Assembly: GCA_035531675.1 (NCBI GenBank)
Contig: DATKSL010000003.1
Coordinates: 176,754-240,753 of the forward strand
DNA: 64,000 bases
Origin: JAJPIG01 sp035531675
GTDB lineage: Bacteria; Desulfobacterota; Binatia; Binatales; Binataceae
Reading direction: 5' to 3'
Shown here: positions 16,729 to 25,867 of the stretch, piece after piece
How positions within the stretch are numbered: position 1 is the first letter of the stretch
Layout: each line of letters begins with the position of its first letter
Notes under the pieces: generated by a model
What the model was told of the DNA's origin: nothing
Seen by the model: only the letters and a program-made list of their open reading frames with translations
Databases searched by the model: none
Program-made: the position numbers and the translations under genes

Positions 16729-17898
16729 ATGAGCGGGCGGCGCAGGATTAGGGTCGGCGTGCTGTTCGGCGGACGCTCGGGCGAGCATGAAATCTCGCTG
16801 CGCTCGGCGCTCACGGTGATCGCGGCGATCGATCGGCGCCGCTACGAGGTCGTGCCGATCGGCATCAGTCGCGACGGCCGCTGGTATCTCGAAACCGACG
16901 CGCTGCGGACGCTCGGCGCGGCCGCCCCGCGCCTGGCGGCGCTCAAAAGCAGCGGGACGCCGATCAGCCTGCTGCCTTATCCCGACCAGCACACGCTGGT
17001 GACGACCGCGGCGAACGGCCGGCCCGCGTCCGCTCGCGCCGCCGCTGCCCGGTCCATCCTGCGCGGCAAGCTCGACGTGATTTTTCCCGTCCTCCACGGC
17101 AGCTTCGGCGAAGACGGCACCGTACAGGGGCTGCTCGAACTGGCCGGGATCCCCTACGTCAGTGCCGGCGTGCTCGGCTCGGCGATCGGGATGGACAAGG
17201 ATGTGCAGAAGCGGCTGTTGCGCGATGCCGGCTTGCCCGTGGTGCGCTACCTCGCGGTGCGCGATATCGACTATCGCGACGATCCGGCGGCGATCCGCCG
17301 GCGCGCGGCGCGGCTGGGATGGCCGCTGTTCGTCAAGCCCAACGCGCTTGGCTCGTCGATCGGCGTGAGCCGCGTCACCAGCGCGCGCGCGCTGGCCCGG
17401 GCGCTGGAAGAGGCGCTGCGCTACGATCGTAAGGCGCTTATCGAGGCCGCCTGCGAGGGGCGCGAGCTCGAATGCGCGGTGCTGGGCAACGAGCGGCCGG
17501 CGGCCTCCATGGTCGGCGAAATCGTGGTGCGTGGCGGCCATCGCTTCTACAGCTACGAATCGAAATATGTCGACCAGCAGGGCGCCGCGATCGAAATCCC
17601 GGCGCATCTCCCCGCCCGCGCCGTCAAACGGCTGCGCGAGCTCGCGGTCGCGGCGTTCGTGACGCTCGAGTTGCGCGGGATGGCGCGGGTCGATTTTCTC
17701 GCCCGGCCCGACCTGCGCGAAATCTACATCAGCGAAGTCAACACGATTCCGGGCTTCACCGCGATCAGCATGTATCCGAAACTGTGGGAGGCCTCGGGCC
17801 TGCCGTTGGGCAAGCTCATCGATCGGCTGATTGCGCTGGCGCTCGAGGACCAGCGCGCGCGCCGGCGGCTAAAGTTCACCTACCAGCCGCAGCCGTGA
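16729..17898 (+). CDS. ddl: D-alanine--D-alanine ligase
   Basis: The protein has 389 residues and an ATP-grasp fold, and makes D-Ala-D-Ala for peptidoglycan precursors. Support includes the N-terminal VGVLFGGRSGEHEISLRSA, HGSFGEDGTVQGLLE near residue 125, FVKPNALGSSIGVSR near 205 and EVNTIPGFTAISMYPKLWE near the C-terminus, which holds metal and substrate ligands. An insert of about 40 residues near positions 60-110 makes it slightly longer than the E. coli enzymes, as in VanA/DdlA types. D-Ala versus D-lactate specificity is not decided here. Confidence 0.95.
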   Translation: MSGRRRIRVGVLFGGRSGEHEISLRSALTVIAAIDRRRYEVVPIGISRDGRWYLETDALRTLGAAAPRLAALKSSGTPISLLPYPDQHTLVTTAANGRPASARAAAARSILRGKLDVIFPVLHGSFGEDGTVQGLLELAGIPYVSAGVLGSAIGMDKDVQKRLLRDAGLPVVRYLAVRDIDYRDDPAAIRRRAARLGWPLFVKPNALGSSIGVSRVTSARALARALEEALRYDRKALIEAACEGRELECAVLGNERPAASMVGEIVVRGGHRFYSYESKYVDQQGAAIEIPAHLPARAVKRLRELAVAAFVTLELRGMARVDFLARPDLREIYISEVNTIPGFTAISMYPKLWEASGLPLGKLIDRLIALALEDQRARRRLKFTYQPQP

Positions 17899-17907
17899 TG
17901 TCGCCTG

Positions 17908-18534
17908 ATGCCGAACGCCCTGCTGATCGCGACCACCAATCCGGCCAAGCTCGCCGAGTACCGCCTGCTGCTGCGCGGCCTCGCGATCGAACCGGTTGCG
18001 CTTGCCGACGTCCGGATCGACGACGCGCCGGCCGAGAGCTGCGAGACCTTCGCCGACAACGCGCTGATCAAAGCCCGCTTCTATTTCGAGCGTTGCGGCC
18101 TGCCGACCCTGGCCGACGACGGCGGCCTCGAAGTCGACGCGCTGGGCGGCGCGCCCGGCGTGCGATCGCATCGATGGCTCGGCGACGATGCGGCCGACGA
18201 TCGCGCATTGGCCGCCGAGGTAATTCGTCGCATGCATGAAGTCCCGTGGGATCGCCGGACGGCGCGGCTCAAAGCCGCAGCGGCGCTGGTATGGCGCGCG
18301 GGCAGCGAGCTGCGCGAACGGATCGTCGAGGCGGCGCTCGAAGGGCTTATCGCGGAACGGGTTTACGATCGAATCCAGCCGGGCTTTCCGTATCGCGCGG
18401 TGCTGCTGATGCGCGATTCGGGAAAATATCTTGCCGAGTTGAGCGAGGAGGCCGCCGCCGCGCTCAGCCAGCGGCGCGCGCTGGTCGAGCAGCTCTATCC
18501 CGAGCTGGCCGCGCTCGCCGTGGCCTCGCCCTAA
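17908..18534 (+). CDS. rdgB: XTP/dITP pyrophosphatase (RdgB/HAM1 family)
   Basis: This 208-residue nucleotide-pool-sanitising enzyme hydrolyses XTP, ITP and dITP to monophosphates. The family signature near the N-terminus (LLIATTNPAKLAEYR) and the metal/nucleotide motif (TLADDGGLEVDALGGAPGV, near residues 66-85) are intact. The start is 10 bases after ddl, so the two are probably co-transcribed. It lacks the usual clear SHR C-terminal motif: the matching region reads FPYRAVLL, a divergent point. The rest is convincing. Confidence 0.88.
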   Translation: MPNALLIATTNPAKLAEYRLLLRGLAIEPVALADVRIDDAPAESCETFADNALIKARFYFERCGLPTLADDGGLEVDALGGAPGVRSHRWLGDDAADDRALAAEVIRRMHEVPWDRRTARLKAAAALVWRAGSELRERIVEAALEGLIAERVYDRIQPGFPYRAVLLMRDSGKYLAELSEEAAAALSQRRALVEQLYPELAALAVASP

Positions 18535-18540
18535 GCTTGC

Positions 18541-19743
18541 TCACACCACTTCGAGCAGCGCGTGTTCCAGCTCGCGCAGCGTCTGCGACGGAACCAGTGC
18601 CGTGACGTGGCGCGCGTACTGGTTGATCGCGCTGTCGCCGGTGCCCCAGCGCGCGGGCGCCTCCGGGTTGAGCCAGTAGACGGCGCGGCATCGATGCGCG
18701 ATGTCCGCCAGCATGTCGGCCCGCGCCGGCCGGCGATTATTGCGGCCGTCGCCCATGATGATCACCAGCGTAGCGGGGCCGAGCAGCTCGCCGTGCTGTT
18801 CGCGCAGTTCGCTCAGCACGCGCCCGAAATCGGAACGCGCGTACGGGTCGAGCGCCGGCGTCATCACCAGATGGCCGTGCTCGAAACCGGCTTCCGCCAG
18901 ATGGTCGATAAAGACGAAGCTGTGCACCCGCCGGAACGACTCGTGCACTCCTGCGACCAGCTCCAGCATCAGGGTCGCCGCGTAGCGCACCGAGCCGGAG
19001 ATGTCGGCCAGGATCAGCAGGTCGACGTGGCGGGGACGCCGCGCGCGAAATCTGAGATCGATTAAAGCGCCGCCATGCTGAATCGCGGCGCGAATCGTGC
19101 GGCGGAAATCGACCCGTCCGCGCCGCGCCATCCGCAGCCGCCGTCCCACCCGCACGCGCAAACGGCGAACCAGAATCGCCAGCGAATCGCGCGCGGTTTC
19201 ATAATCGAAGTCGGAATATTGCTCGAAAGGCGCCCGCTCGACCGCGGCCAGCCCCGCCATGCGTATCCCCTCCGTGCCGGTGGCGGCCTGATGTTCGCCC
19301 TCGCCCTCGATACCCGCGGACTCCGCCTCGGCCTCGGCGCGCGGCTCGTCATGCTCGCCCGTCTGCCCTGCTTTCTGCGCTGGCGGCTTGCGCCCGGGCT
19401 TTTGCATACTCGGCTCGGGCTCAGGTACGGGTCGCACGGCGAGACCGGCGGCGCTGTGCGGGGCGCCACCGCTGGATGCGCGGGCGCCGCTGCGACGCTC
19501 GGGAAGACGCGGCTCGGTCGCTCGTGAGCGGCCGAAGAACTGCGCATAGGTGCGATCGAAGATCGGACGGTCGGCCTCGTCCTTGATCAGGCTGGCGGCG
19601 AGCGCCTCGCGCATCGGTCCGCGCTCGAAACCGGCGGCTGCCACCGCGCGCATTGCGTCGAGCGTCTCGGCGACCGAAATCCGCACTCCGGCGCCGCGCA
19701 ACTCGTCGACGAAGCGCAGCAGTTGCTCGCGCATCGGGATCAT
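18541..19743 (-). CDS. vWA domain protein (CoxE-like), partner of the MoxR ATPase
   Basis: The protein has 400 residues. An N-terminal helical region (REQLLRFVDELRGAGVRIS) is typical of CoxE-like proteins. A low-complexity acidic/Ala linker spans about residues 90-170. The C-terminal vWA domain has the MIDAS start LILADISGSV, with a matching late segment VIIMGDGRNN. The start overlaps the stop of the MoxR gene by 4 bases. MoxR-vWA pairs act as chaperone modules that insert cofactors or activate complexes. The client complex is not visible nearby. Confidence 0.9.
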   Translation of the reverse strand: MIPMREQLLRFVDELRGAGVRISVAETLDAMRAVAAAGFERGPMREALAASLIKDEADRPIFDRTYAQFFGRSRATEPRLPERRSGARASSGGAPHSAAGLAVRPVPEPEPSMQKPGRKPPAQKAGQTGEHDEPRAEAEAESAGIEGEGEHQAATGTEGIRMAGLAAVERAPFEQYSDFDYETARDSLAILVRRLRVRVGRRLRMARRGRVDFRRTIRAAIQHGGALIDLRFRARRPRHVDLLILADISGSVRYAATLMLELVAGVHESFRRVHSFVFIDHLAEAGFEHGHLVMTPALDPYARSDFGRVLSELREQHGELLGPATLVIIMGDGRNNRRPARADMLADIAHRCRAVYWLNPEAPARWGTGDSAINQYARHVTALVPSQTLRELEHALLEVV

Positions 19744-20618
19744 CGCGAACGCGGATGCGGGATCAGCGACGCGACCTTGCTCTCGATTTTCGCGCGGTCA
19801 TCCTCATGCTTGAGCAGCAGTCCCAGCGTCGAGCGCACCGCCGGCGTATCCAGCTCGCGCACGCCGAGCCGCACCAGCGCGCGCGCCCAATCGAGCGTCT
19901 CGGCGATCGACGGCGCCTTCTTGAGGCCGGCCTTGCGCAGCGCGCCGACCAGCCGCGCCGCCTGCTCGGCCAGCAGCGCGTCGAGTTCGGGAACCTTGAG
20001 CTCGATTATCCGCCGTTCCTGTTCGGTCGACGGAAAATCGATGAACAGATGAAGGCAGCGCCGGCGCAGCGCCTCCGACAGCTCGCGCGCGCGATTTGAG
20101 GTCAGCACCACGCACGGCCGCTCGCGCGCGGCGATGGTGCCGAGTTCCGGGATACTGACCTGGAAATCCGATAGCAGCTCGAGCAGGAAGGCCTCGAACT
20201 CCTCGTCGGCCTTGTCGACTTCATCGATCAGCAGGACCACGCGGCGCGGCGCCAGGATCGCGCGCAACAGCGGCCGCTCGAGCAGGTAGTCGCGTGAGAA
20301 CAGATGCTCGGAGACATCTTCCCAGCGCAACCCCCGATGCTCGTCGGCCTGCAGGCGCAAGAGCTGCTTCTGGTAATTCCATTCGTAGAGCGCGCGCGCT
20401 TCGTCGAGTCCTTCGTAACATTGCAGCCGGATGAGCTCGGTCGCGAGCATCGCGGCGATTACCTTGGCGACCTCGGTCTTGCCCGAGCCGGCGGGACCCT
20501 CGATCAACAGCGGCTTGTCGAGCGCCAGGGCCAGGAAGATCGCGGTCTCGACGCGCTGATTGGTGATGTAAGCGGCGTGCCGCAGCCCCTCGCTGACGTT
20601 TTGCGGAGTGATATCCAC
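19740..20618 (-). CDS. MoxR-family AAA+ ATPase
   Basis: The protein has 292 residues. Walker A is GPAGSGKT at 41-48, and Walker B is VVLLIDEVDKADEE near 130. A sensor 1 region follows (VVLTSNRARELSEALRRRCL) with an arginine-finger-like RRR, then a C-terminal lid. The spacing and the long sequence between Walker B and sensor 1 match MoxR. It probably remodels a client protein together with the vWA protein encoded immediately downstream. It lies 6 bases from the UDG gene, on the same strand. Confidence 0.93.
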   Translation of the reverse strand: MDITPQNVSEGLRHAAYITNQRVETAIFLALALDKPLLIEGPAGSGKTEVAKVIAAMLATELIRLQCYEGLDEARALYEWNYQKQLLRLQADEHRGLRWEDVSEHLFSRDYLLERPLLRAILAPRRVVLLIDEVDKADEEFEAFLLELLSDFQVSIPELGTIAARERPCVVLTSNRARELSEALRRRCLHLFIDFPSTEQERRIIELKVPELDALLAEQAARLVGALRKAGLKKAPSIAETLDWARALVRLGVRELDTPAVRSTLGLLLKHEDDRAKIESKVASLIPHPRSR

Positions 20619-20624
20619 GATTGG

Positions 20625-21281
20625 TCAGGATTGCGGGTGCGGCCCGGCACAGTCAATGCGGCGGGCCAGGCGCGCGAAATCCCGCGCGTAGCGGCGCACC
20701 GAATAGGCGCCGCGGATTACGTACCCGGGGTGATACATCGCAATATAGATGATGCCGTCGCGGGCGACCGAATTTGCCCCGCGTGGGTCGAAGCCGGAGT
20801 CGCGGCCCACCAGCTCGCGCCATGCGATCCGTCCCAGGCAGGCGACGACCCGCGGACGGGCGAAGCCCAGCTCGGCGCCCAGATGATCGCGGCAGTTGGC
20901 GATCTCGCGTGCGCTCGGATCGCGGTTGCGTCCGGCGCGGTCGCGCGGATTACATCGCACCAGGTTGGTGATAAAGACCCGCCTGAGTCCGGCGCGGTGG
21001 ATCATCTGGCGCAGCATCTGGCCCGATCGATCGCCGCTGAATGGAATCCCGGTGCGGTCGCCGCCGAATCGTCCCGGCGCGATCCCGACGAAGACGATAT
21101 CCGCCGGCATCGCGCCGGCCCCGGGAACCGCCCGAGAGCGGCTCCTGACCAGCGCGGGACAGCGGGCGCATCCGAGGATCGCCGAGCGCAGCGCGGCGGG
21201 ACTAGAGCAGTTCCTTTTCTTCGACGGCGCGATACTCGGCGTCGCTGAGCGCCTGGGCTTTGCGGCTTCCGTGGCGATCAT
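20625..21281 (-). CDS. Uracil-DNA glycosylase, Fe-S type (family 4/5)
   Basis: This 218-residue enzyme removes uracil from DNA. The first Fe-S cysteines C38 and C41 lie in GCARCPAL, with further cysteines in VRCNP and NCRDH. Motif 1 reads GIAPGRFGGDRTG and is followed by FSGDRSGQML. The distal motif is YHPGYV, closer to family 5 (UDGb) than to family 4. The only ATG in frame (21281) lies 80 bases inside the 3' end of thyX, and there is no in-frame start between the thyX stop and C38. Either the genes truly overlap or a non-canonical start is used. Confidence 0.83.
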   Translation of the reverse strand: MIATEAAKPRRSATPSIAPSKKRNCSSPAALRSAILGCARCPALVRSRSRAVPGAGAMPADIVFVGIAPGRFGGDRTGIPFSGDRSGQMLRQMIHRAGLRRVFITNLVRCNPRDRAGRNRDPSAREIANCRDHLGAELGFARPRVVACLGRIAWRELVGRDSGFDPRGANSVARDGIIYIAMYHPGYVIRGAYSVRRYARDFARLARRIDCAGPHPQS

Positions 21282-22032
21282 AAAGTTCGAACAGAGTCGA
21301 CTTGTGCGGCCGCACTTTACCGATCGGGCATTTCTGCCAGTCCTCGAGCGATTCGTCGCAATAGCCCATCCGGTTTTCGCCGCACTTGGGTTGCAGGAAC
21401 AGCGCGATCTCGGGCAGCACGCGTTTGATCTCGGCGCGCATCATCGCCACCATCCGGCGGATCTCCCACTGCGCCCGCACGCACAATCTGACGTCGCAGA
21501 TATGCAACATCTCGGCGAAGTTGACCATCACATGGAAATTGGTCGGGGCCGCGTTGGGCAGCACGAAGCGCGCGTCCTCGGCCGGGATACCGGACTTGAG
21601 CGCGCGCGCATAAAGCTCCGAGGTGCGATCGAGCAGCGCCGAGAATTCATCCTCGAGCCCGGCGCGCCGCCATGACTCGGGCAACACGAAGGCCAGCCGA
21701 TCCTGCTTGAACTTGACGTAGCGCTGGCTCTGCTGCTCGAAGCTGATACCGACCCGATGGCGGACGAACTGATGCGACAGCGAGCGCGAGACGTTGGCGA
21801 TCGCGAACCAGAAGACCACCTGCTCGAGCGGCGAGGAATGGCCGGTCTTGAGCCGCTCGCCGATAAACTCGCGGATCTTGTCGTGGCTGATTTTCTGCGC
21901 CTCGATCTTCTCCCAGATTTCGATCGGGGTGTCGGAGGTGTAGCAGGTGCGGAAGGCGGCGTAGAGCTTCTCCAGCGGCGCCGCCGCGAAATCCACCAAC
22001 TTGACCTGCATCGAGGTACGATTGTTCATCAC
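21202..22032 (-). CDS. thyX: FAD-dependent thymidylate synthase
   Basis: This 276-residue flavoenzyme makes dTMP from dUMP using FAD, NADPH and methylene-tetrahydrofolate. The ThyX signature is present as RHRVGISFEQQSQR starting at residue 91. HSSPLEQVVFWF near 65 and CVRAQWEIR near 205 complete the active site. The start is uncertain: ATG at 22032 or ATG at 22011 (MQVKLVDF); neither has a strong Shine-Dalgarno site. The neighbouring uracil-DNA glycosylase acts on the uracil that accumulates when dTMP runs short, so the pairing makes sense. Confidence 0.94.
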   Translation of the reverse strand: MMNNRTSMQVKLVDFAAAPLEKLYAAFRTCYTSDTPIEIWEKIEAQKISHDKIREFIGERLKTGHSSPLEQVVFWFAIANVSRSLSHQFVRHRVGISFEQQSQRYVKFKQDRLAFVLPESWRRAGLEDEFSALLDRTSELYARALKSGIPAEDARFVLPNAAPTNFHVMVNFAEMLHICDVRLCVRAQWEIRRMVAMMRAEIKRVLPEIALFLQPKCGENRMGYCDESLEDWQKCPIGKVRPHKSTLFELYDRHGSRKAQALSDAEYRAVEEKELL

Positions 22033-22157
22033 TGGAGCCGCTTCACTCTAGCCGGATCCGGCCGGGACTGCATCGCGCCGTAACTTCTATTATTAACTAT
22101 TAACACGGCCGGGTAGCGGATTGCGTCAGGTCGTGGCGGCTGTCAGATTCGCGGCTG

Positions 22158-23231
22158 ATGGCGGCCGCGGCGCAACTTATCTATCGAAACGTCCTGCGGC
22201 CGATGCTGTTCCGGCTCGATCCCGAAACCGCCCATCGCGTGACCCTGGCCTTGCTCGCCGCGCTGCCCGCGCTCGGGCGTGGCGGCGACCCGGCGGCGCT
22301 TGCGACCCGGCTGTGGAATATCGATTTCGCCAACCCGCTCGGCCTGGCCGCCGGACTCGACAAGGACGCGCGCGCGCTCAGAGCCTGGCAGATGCTGGGC
22401 TTCGGCTTCGCCGAAATCGGCACCATCACGCCGGCGGCCCAGACCGGCAACGAGCGGCCGCGGATGTGGCGGCTGCCGGAGCATCGCGCACTCGTCAACC
22501 GGCTCGGCTTTCCGAGCCTTGGGATGGAAGCGGTCTCCGGGCGACTCGAAACTTTCCACCGCAATCCGCGGCGCATGAGGATCGGGCTGAATTTCGGGCC
22601 GAACAAAATTACGCCGGTCGAGCGCGTCGCCGATGATTACGCCCGGCTGGTAAGCCGGCTGGGACCGTCGGCCGACTTCATCGTGATTAATGTCAGCTCG
22701 CCGAATACGCCGGGATTGCGCGAATGGCAGGCGCCGCAGGCGCTGGCCGGGCTGCTCGAGCGGATTATCGAGGCGCGCCGCGCGCTGGCCGTCGAGCCCC
22801 CGTTGCTAATCAAGCTCGCACCCGACCTCGAGGCCGAGATGGTCGCGCGAATCTGCGACACCGCCGCCGAGCGCGGCGCCGACGGCTTCGTCGCCGGCAA
22901 CACGACGCTGGCGCGCGCCGAGTTCGGGCTGGTCGACGCGCCGCCGGGCGGACTCAGCGGCGCGCCGCTGATAGCGCGGGCGCGGGCGCTGATCGAAACT
23001 GTCTATCGCGCGACCGGCGGCCGGTTGCCGATTATCGGCGTGGGCGGAATCTTCAGTGCCGAGGACGCCTTCGGACATCTGTGCGCCGGGGCGAGCCTCG
23101 TCGAGCTATACACCGGCTTCATCTACGAAGGACCGGCGCTGATTGGCGCGATCAAGCACGACCTGATGCGCTTGATGCAAACGGGTGGATGGCGCTCTAT
23201 TAGCGAAGTCACGGGCAGCGCGGTGAAGTAA
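22158..23231 (+). CDS. pyrD: Dihydroorotate dehydrogenase (quinone), class 2
   Basis: This 357-residue membrane-associated flavoenzyme of pyrimidine synthesis passes electrons from dihydroorotate to quinone. The amphipathic N-terminus (IYRNVLRPMLFRLDPE) is typical of class 2. FANPLGLAAGLDKDA and GFAEIGTITP are the FMN-binding start. The catalytic serine lies in NVSSPNTPGLRE near residue 175. The C-terminal IIGVGGIFSAEDAF and YTGFIYEGP close the barrel. It is divergent from thyX, sharing a short AT-rich intergenic region. Confidence 0.96.
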   Translation: MAAAAQLIYRNVLRPMLFRLDPETAHRVTLALLAALPALGRGGDPAALATRLWNIDFANPLGLAAGLDKDARALRAWQMLGFGFAEIGTITPAAQTGNERPRMWRLPEHRALVNRLGFPSLGMEAVSGRLETFHRNPRRMRIGLNFGPNKITPVERVADDYARLVSRLGPSADFIVINVSSPNTPGLREWQAPQALAGLLERIIEARRALAVEPPLLIKLAPDLEAEMVARICDTAAERGADGFVAGNTTLARAEFGLVDAPPGGLSGAPLIARARALIETVYRATGGRLPIIGVGGIFSAEDAFGHLCAGASLVELYTGFIYEGPALIGAIKHDLMRLMQTGGWRSISEVTGSAVK

Positions 23232-23266
23232 GCGCAGGCTGCGACTATTCGTCGAACGGAGGCTTT

Positions 23267-24082
23267 ATGGCGACGCAGGAATTTCTGGTAGATGCGCGAT
23301 GGCTGCAGGAGCATCGCGACGACCCGGCAGTGATAATAATCGATGCACGGCCGCCGAAGGATTACTGGGCGGGCCATCTGGCCGGCGCGCGCCATTTCGA
23401 TCCCTACCCGTTCTCCTTTTACGACACCAGCGACCACGGCCTGCAGGTCTTCCGCAAGCAGTTGGAATGGATCTTCTCGACCCTGGGCGTCAGCGGCAAA
23501 GAGACGGTGGTGTTTTACGAAGATGACTCCGGGATGCGGGCGGCGCGCGGCGCCTGGGCGCTGGAGTATATCGGTCATCCGGCGGCGCGGATGCTCGACG
23601 GCGGGCTCAAGAGCCTCGGCGGCGAGAAGCTGGTGAGCGAAGCGCCGGCGATCAGGGCCGTCCCGTTGCGCGAGCATGAGCAGCCCGCGATCGTCGCCTC
23701 GCTCGCCTATACGCGCGATCGTCTCGGCGCTGCGGGCGTGCAGATTTTCGACGTGCGCACGCCGGAGGAATATTACGGCGAGCACGTCCGCGCCCGGCAT
23801 GGCGGCGCGATTCCCGGCGCGATCCATCAGGAATGGATCCACTTCAAGAATCCGGCGGGCGCGTTTCAATCGCCGGCCGAATTGCGCGAGCGCTTCACGA
23901 AACTTGGACTCGATCCGCAGGCCGAGATAATCACCTATTGCCAGGGCGGCTACCGCGCCGCGCACGCCTACATCGCGCTCAAGCTCGCCGGCTTCACGCG
24001 AGTGCGCAACTACCTCGGCTCGTGGGCCGAGTGGGGTAATCACGACGACGTGCCGATCGATCATCCAAAACGCCCGGCCTAG
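23267..24082 (+). CDS. Two-domain rhodanese sulfurtransferase
   Basis: The protein has 271 residues and two rhodanese domains (about 1-135 and 140-271). The second holds the active-site cysteine C225 in TYCQGGYRA. The CQGGYR loop differs from both the CRKGVT loop of thiosulfate sulfurtransferase and the CGSGVT loop of mercaptopyruvate sulfurtransferase, so the donor is uncertain. The first domain has lost its catalytic Cys (FYEDDSGMRAARG), as expected in this fold. GGAGG precedes the ATG. It lies between pyrD and pcp on the same strand. Confidence 0.9.
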   Translation: MATQEFLVDARWLQEHRDDPAVIIIDARPPKDYWAGHLAGARHFDPYPFSFYDTSDHGLQVFRKQLEWIFSTLGVSGKETVVFYEDDSGMRAARGAWALEYIGHPAARMLDGGLKSLGGEKLVSEAPAIRAVPLREHEQPAIVASLAYTRDRLGAAGVQIFDVRTPEEYYGEHVRARHGGAIPGAIHQEWIHFKNPAGAFQSPAELRERFTKLGLDPQAEIITYCQGGYRAAHAYIALKLAGFTRVRNYLGSWAEWGNHDDVPIDHPKRPA

Positions 24083-24091
24083 GCGCGCAAG

Positions 24092-24733
24092 ATGGCGTCC
24101 GTCGTGCTGCTTACCGGCTTCGAGCCTTTCGGCGGCCAGCGCCAGAACCCGTCGTGGGAGGTGGCGCGGCGGCTGGATCGCAAGACTGTCGAGGGGCTGC
24201 AAATCAGGGCCGTGCGGCTGCCGGTTTCGATCACGCCGGCGATTCGCTGCCTGGGCGAAGCGATCGCCGCGCTTGAGCCGCGCGTGGTGCTGGGGCTGGG
24301 CCAGGCCGGCGGCCGGCCGATGGTCTCGCTGGAGCGAATCGCGATCAATCTGTTCTCCATGGATGAAGCGGGCGGCGGCGGTCGCGTCGCGCCGGTGATC
24401 GCCGGCGGTCCGGACGCCTATTTCTCGCGGCTACCGCTGGATCGGATGCTTTTGGCGCTGCGGCGCGAGGGGATACCGGCGGCGTTGTCGCTGAGCGCGG
24501 GCGCCTTCGTCTGCAACGCCGTGATGTACGCGAGTCTGCATGCCTTGCGGCGTCGTCCATCGATCCCCGCCGGGTTCATCCATCTGCCGTACGAGGCGAG
24601 CCAGGCCGCGCGCCATCGCAGCGCGCCCAGCATGTCATTGGGCCTGATGGAGCGGGCGGTCGAGCTGGCGATCGGCGCAATCGCGCACGCGCCGAAACGT
24701 GGCACGCGCGCGAAATCGGCGAAACGGCGGTAG
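24092..24733 (+). CDS. pcp: Pyroglutamyl-peptidase I
   Basis: This 213-residue C15-family cysteine peptidase removes N-terminal pyroglutamate. The start VLLTGFEPFGG is diagnostic. The catalytic triad is visible as E81 (VSLERIAIN), C141 (GAFVCNAVMY) and H164 (GFIHLPY). The C-terminal tail is Lys/Arg rich. It follows the sulfurtransferase by 9 bases and is probably in the same transcript. Confidence 0.93.
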   Translation: MASVVLLTGFEPFGGQRQNPSWEVARRLDRKTVEGLQIRAVRLPVSITPAIRCLGEAIAALEPRVVLGLGQAGGRPMVSLERIAINLFSMDEAGGGGRVAPVIAGGPDAYFSRLPLDRMLLALRREGIPAALSLSAGAFVCNAVMYASLHALRRRPSIPAGFIHLPYEASQAARHRSAPSMSLGLMERAVELAIGAIAHAPKRGTRAKSAKRR

Positions 24734-24742
24734 GTAATAAGG

Positions 24743-25867
24743 CTAGGCGGAGGCGGCAGTGCGGGCCGGGGGCTGCTGCTGGCGCATCGCGCACAGCAAC
24801 TGCCGAAGCTTCTCCGGGTTCACCGGCTTCTTGAAAATCGCCCCTTCCAGTCCGCGCATGCGGCTGCGTTTGATGACGTGATCCTTGTCGTAGTAGTAGG
24901 CCGTCATCAGCACGCAGGGCAGATTCGGAAACTCTTCCTTGACCCGCAGGTAGAATTCGTAGCCGTCCATCTCGGGCATCACGACGTCGGATAATACCGC
25001 GTCGACCCGGACGTTGCGGATTAGCCCCAGCGCAGCGCTCGGGCGAGTGGCGGTATACACCACGCAGCGCTCGGCCCGCAGCAGGTCGGCCAGCGAATTG
25101 ACCACCGAGACGTCGTCGTCGAGCACCAGCACGGCCATCCCGGTGAGCGGCCATTCGCCCTCGCGCCGCGGCTGCGCCGCGGGCGCCGAGGCGTCGTCGG
25201 CGGCTCCGTCGCGGGGGGCGAGGTCGGCCATCCGCTTGCCCTTGAGATAGTCGACCGTGACGTATTTGCCGGTGCGCGCCATCTCGTCGAGGCGGCGGAC
25301 GATGGCCTGGACCTTCTTTACGCCCAGCCGAATCGATTCCAGCCGCTCGTTTTCGACCACGCGCTCAGTGGCGGTCAGGTGGGATTCGGCCTCGCGCGAC
25401 AGCAGATCGAGGTTATTGGTGATGCTTTCGAGCGGATTGTTGATCTCGTGGGCGAGGCTGACGGCGATTTCGCCGGCGGTCGCCAGCTGCTCGCGCAGGC
25501 GCATCAGCCGGATATCGCGGGCAAAGCCGATCGAGCCGATCTCCTGGCCCTGTTCGTCGTGGATTATCGAGCCCGAGATGGCGACCGGCAGGTCCTCGTT
25601 ATCCTTGTCGCGAAAGACGGTCTCGAAGTTGGAGATGCGGCCGGGGTCGGCGGACTCGCGCATCGCCTTCATGACGCGGCGGGCCTCCTCGACCGACGGA
25701 TAGATACGGGTGACCTGCTCGCCGATGATCTCGGCGGGGCCGTAATGCAGACTGCGGCGCGCCCCGTCGTTGTAATAGATAATGACGCCCTGGCGATCGA
25801 CCGCGACGATAATATCGGGCGAGCTTTCGACCAGCCGCTGTAAGTAATTCTTATCGAGAGACAACAT
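24743..25867 (-). CDS. PAS / histidine-phosphoacceptor / receiver protein lacking an ATPase domain
   Basis: The protein has 374 residues. A PAS domain spans about 8-120 (SPDIIVAVDRQGVIIYYN; FARDIR end). A DHp-like helix pair spans 125-200 with the phosphoacceptor H140 in SLAHEINNPLESI. A disordered Ala/Pro linker follows, then a complete receiver domain at 245-365 with acidic pocket D250-D252, acceptor D294 in LSDVVMPEMDGYEF, Thr in LMTAYYYD and Lys in IFKKPV. There is no HATPase_c domain: the N, G1 and G2 boxes are absent. It therefore cannot autophosphorylate alone, but could pass phosphate between partners. It is divergent from the vWA/kinase cluster. Confidence 0.87.
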   Translation of the reverse strand: MLSLDKNYLQRLVESSPDIIVAVDRQGVIIYYNDGARRSLHYGPAEIIGEQVTRIYPSVEEARRVMKAMRESADPGRISNFETVFRDKDNEDLPVAISGSIIHDEQGQEIGSIGFARDIRLMRLREQLATAGEIAVSLAHEINNPLESITNNLDLLSREAESHLTATERVVENERLESIRLGVKKVQAIVRRLDEMARTGKYVTVDYLKGKRMADLAPRDGAADDASAPAAQPRREGEWPLTGMAVLVLDDDVSVVNSLADLLRAERCVVYTATRPSAALGLIRNVRVDAVLSDVVMPEMDGYEFYLRVKEEFPNLPCVLMTAYYYDKDHVIKRSRMRGLEGAIFKKPVNPEKLRQLLCAMRQQQPPARTAASA

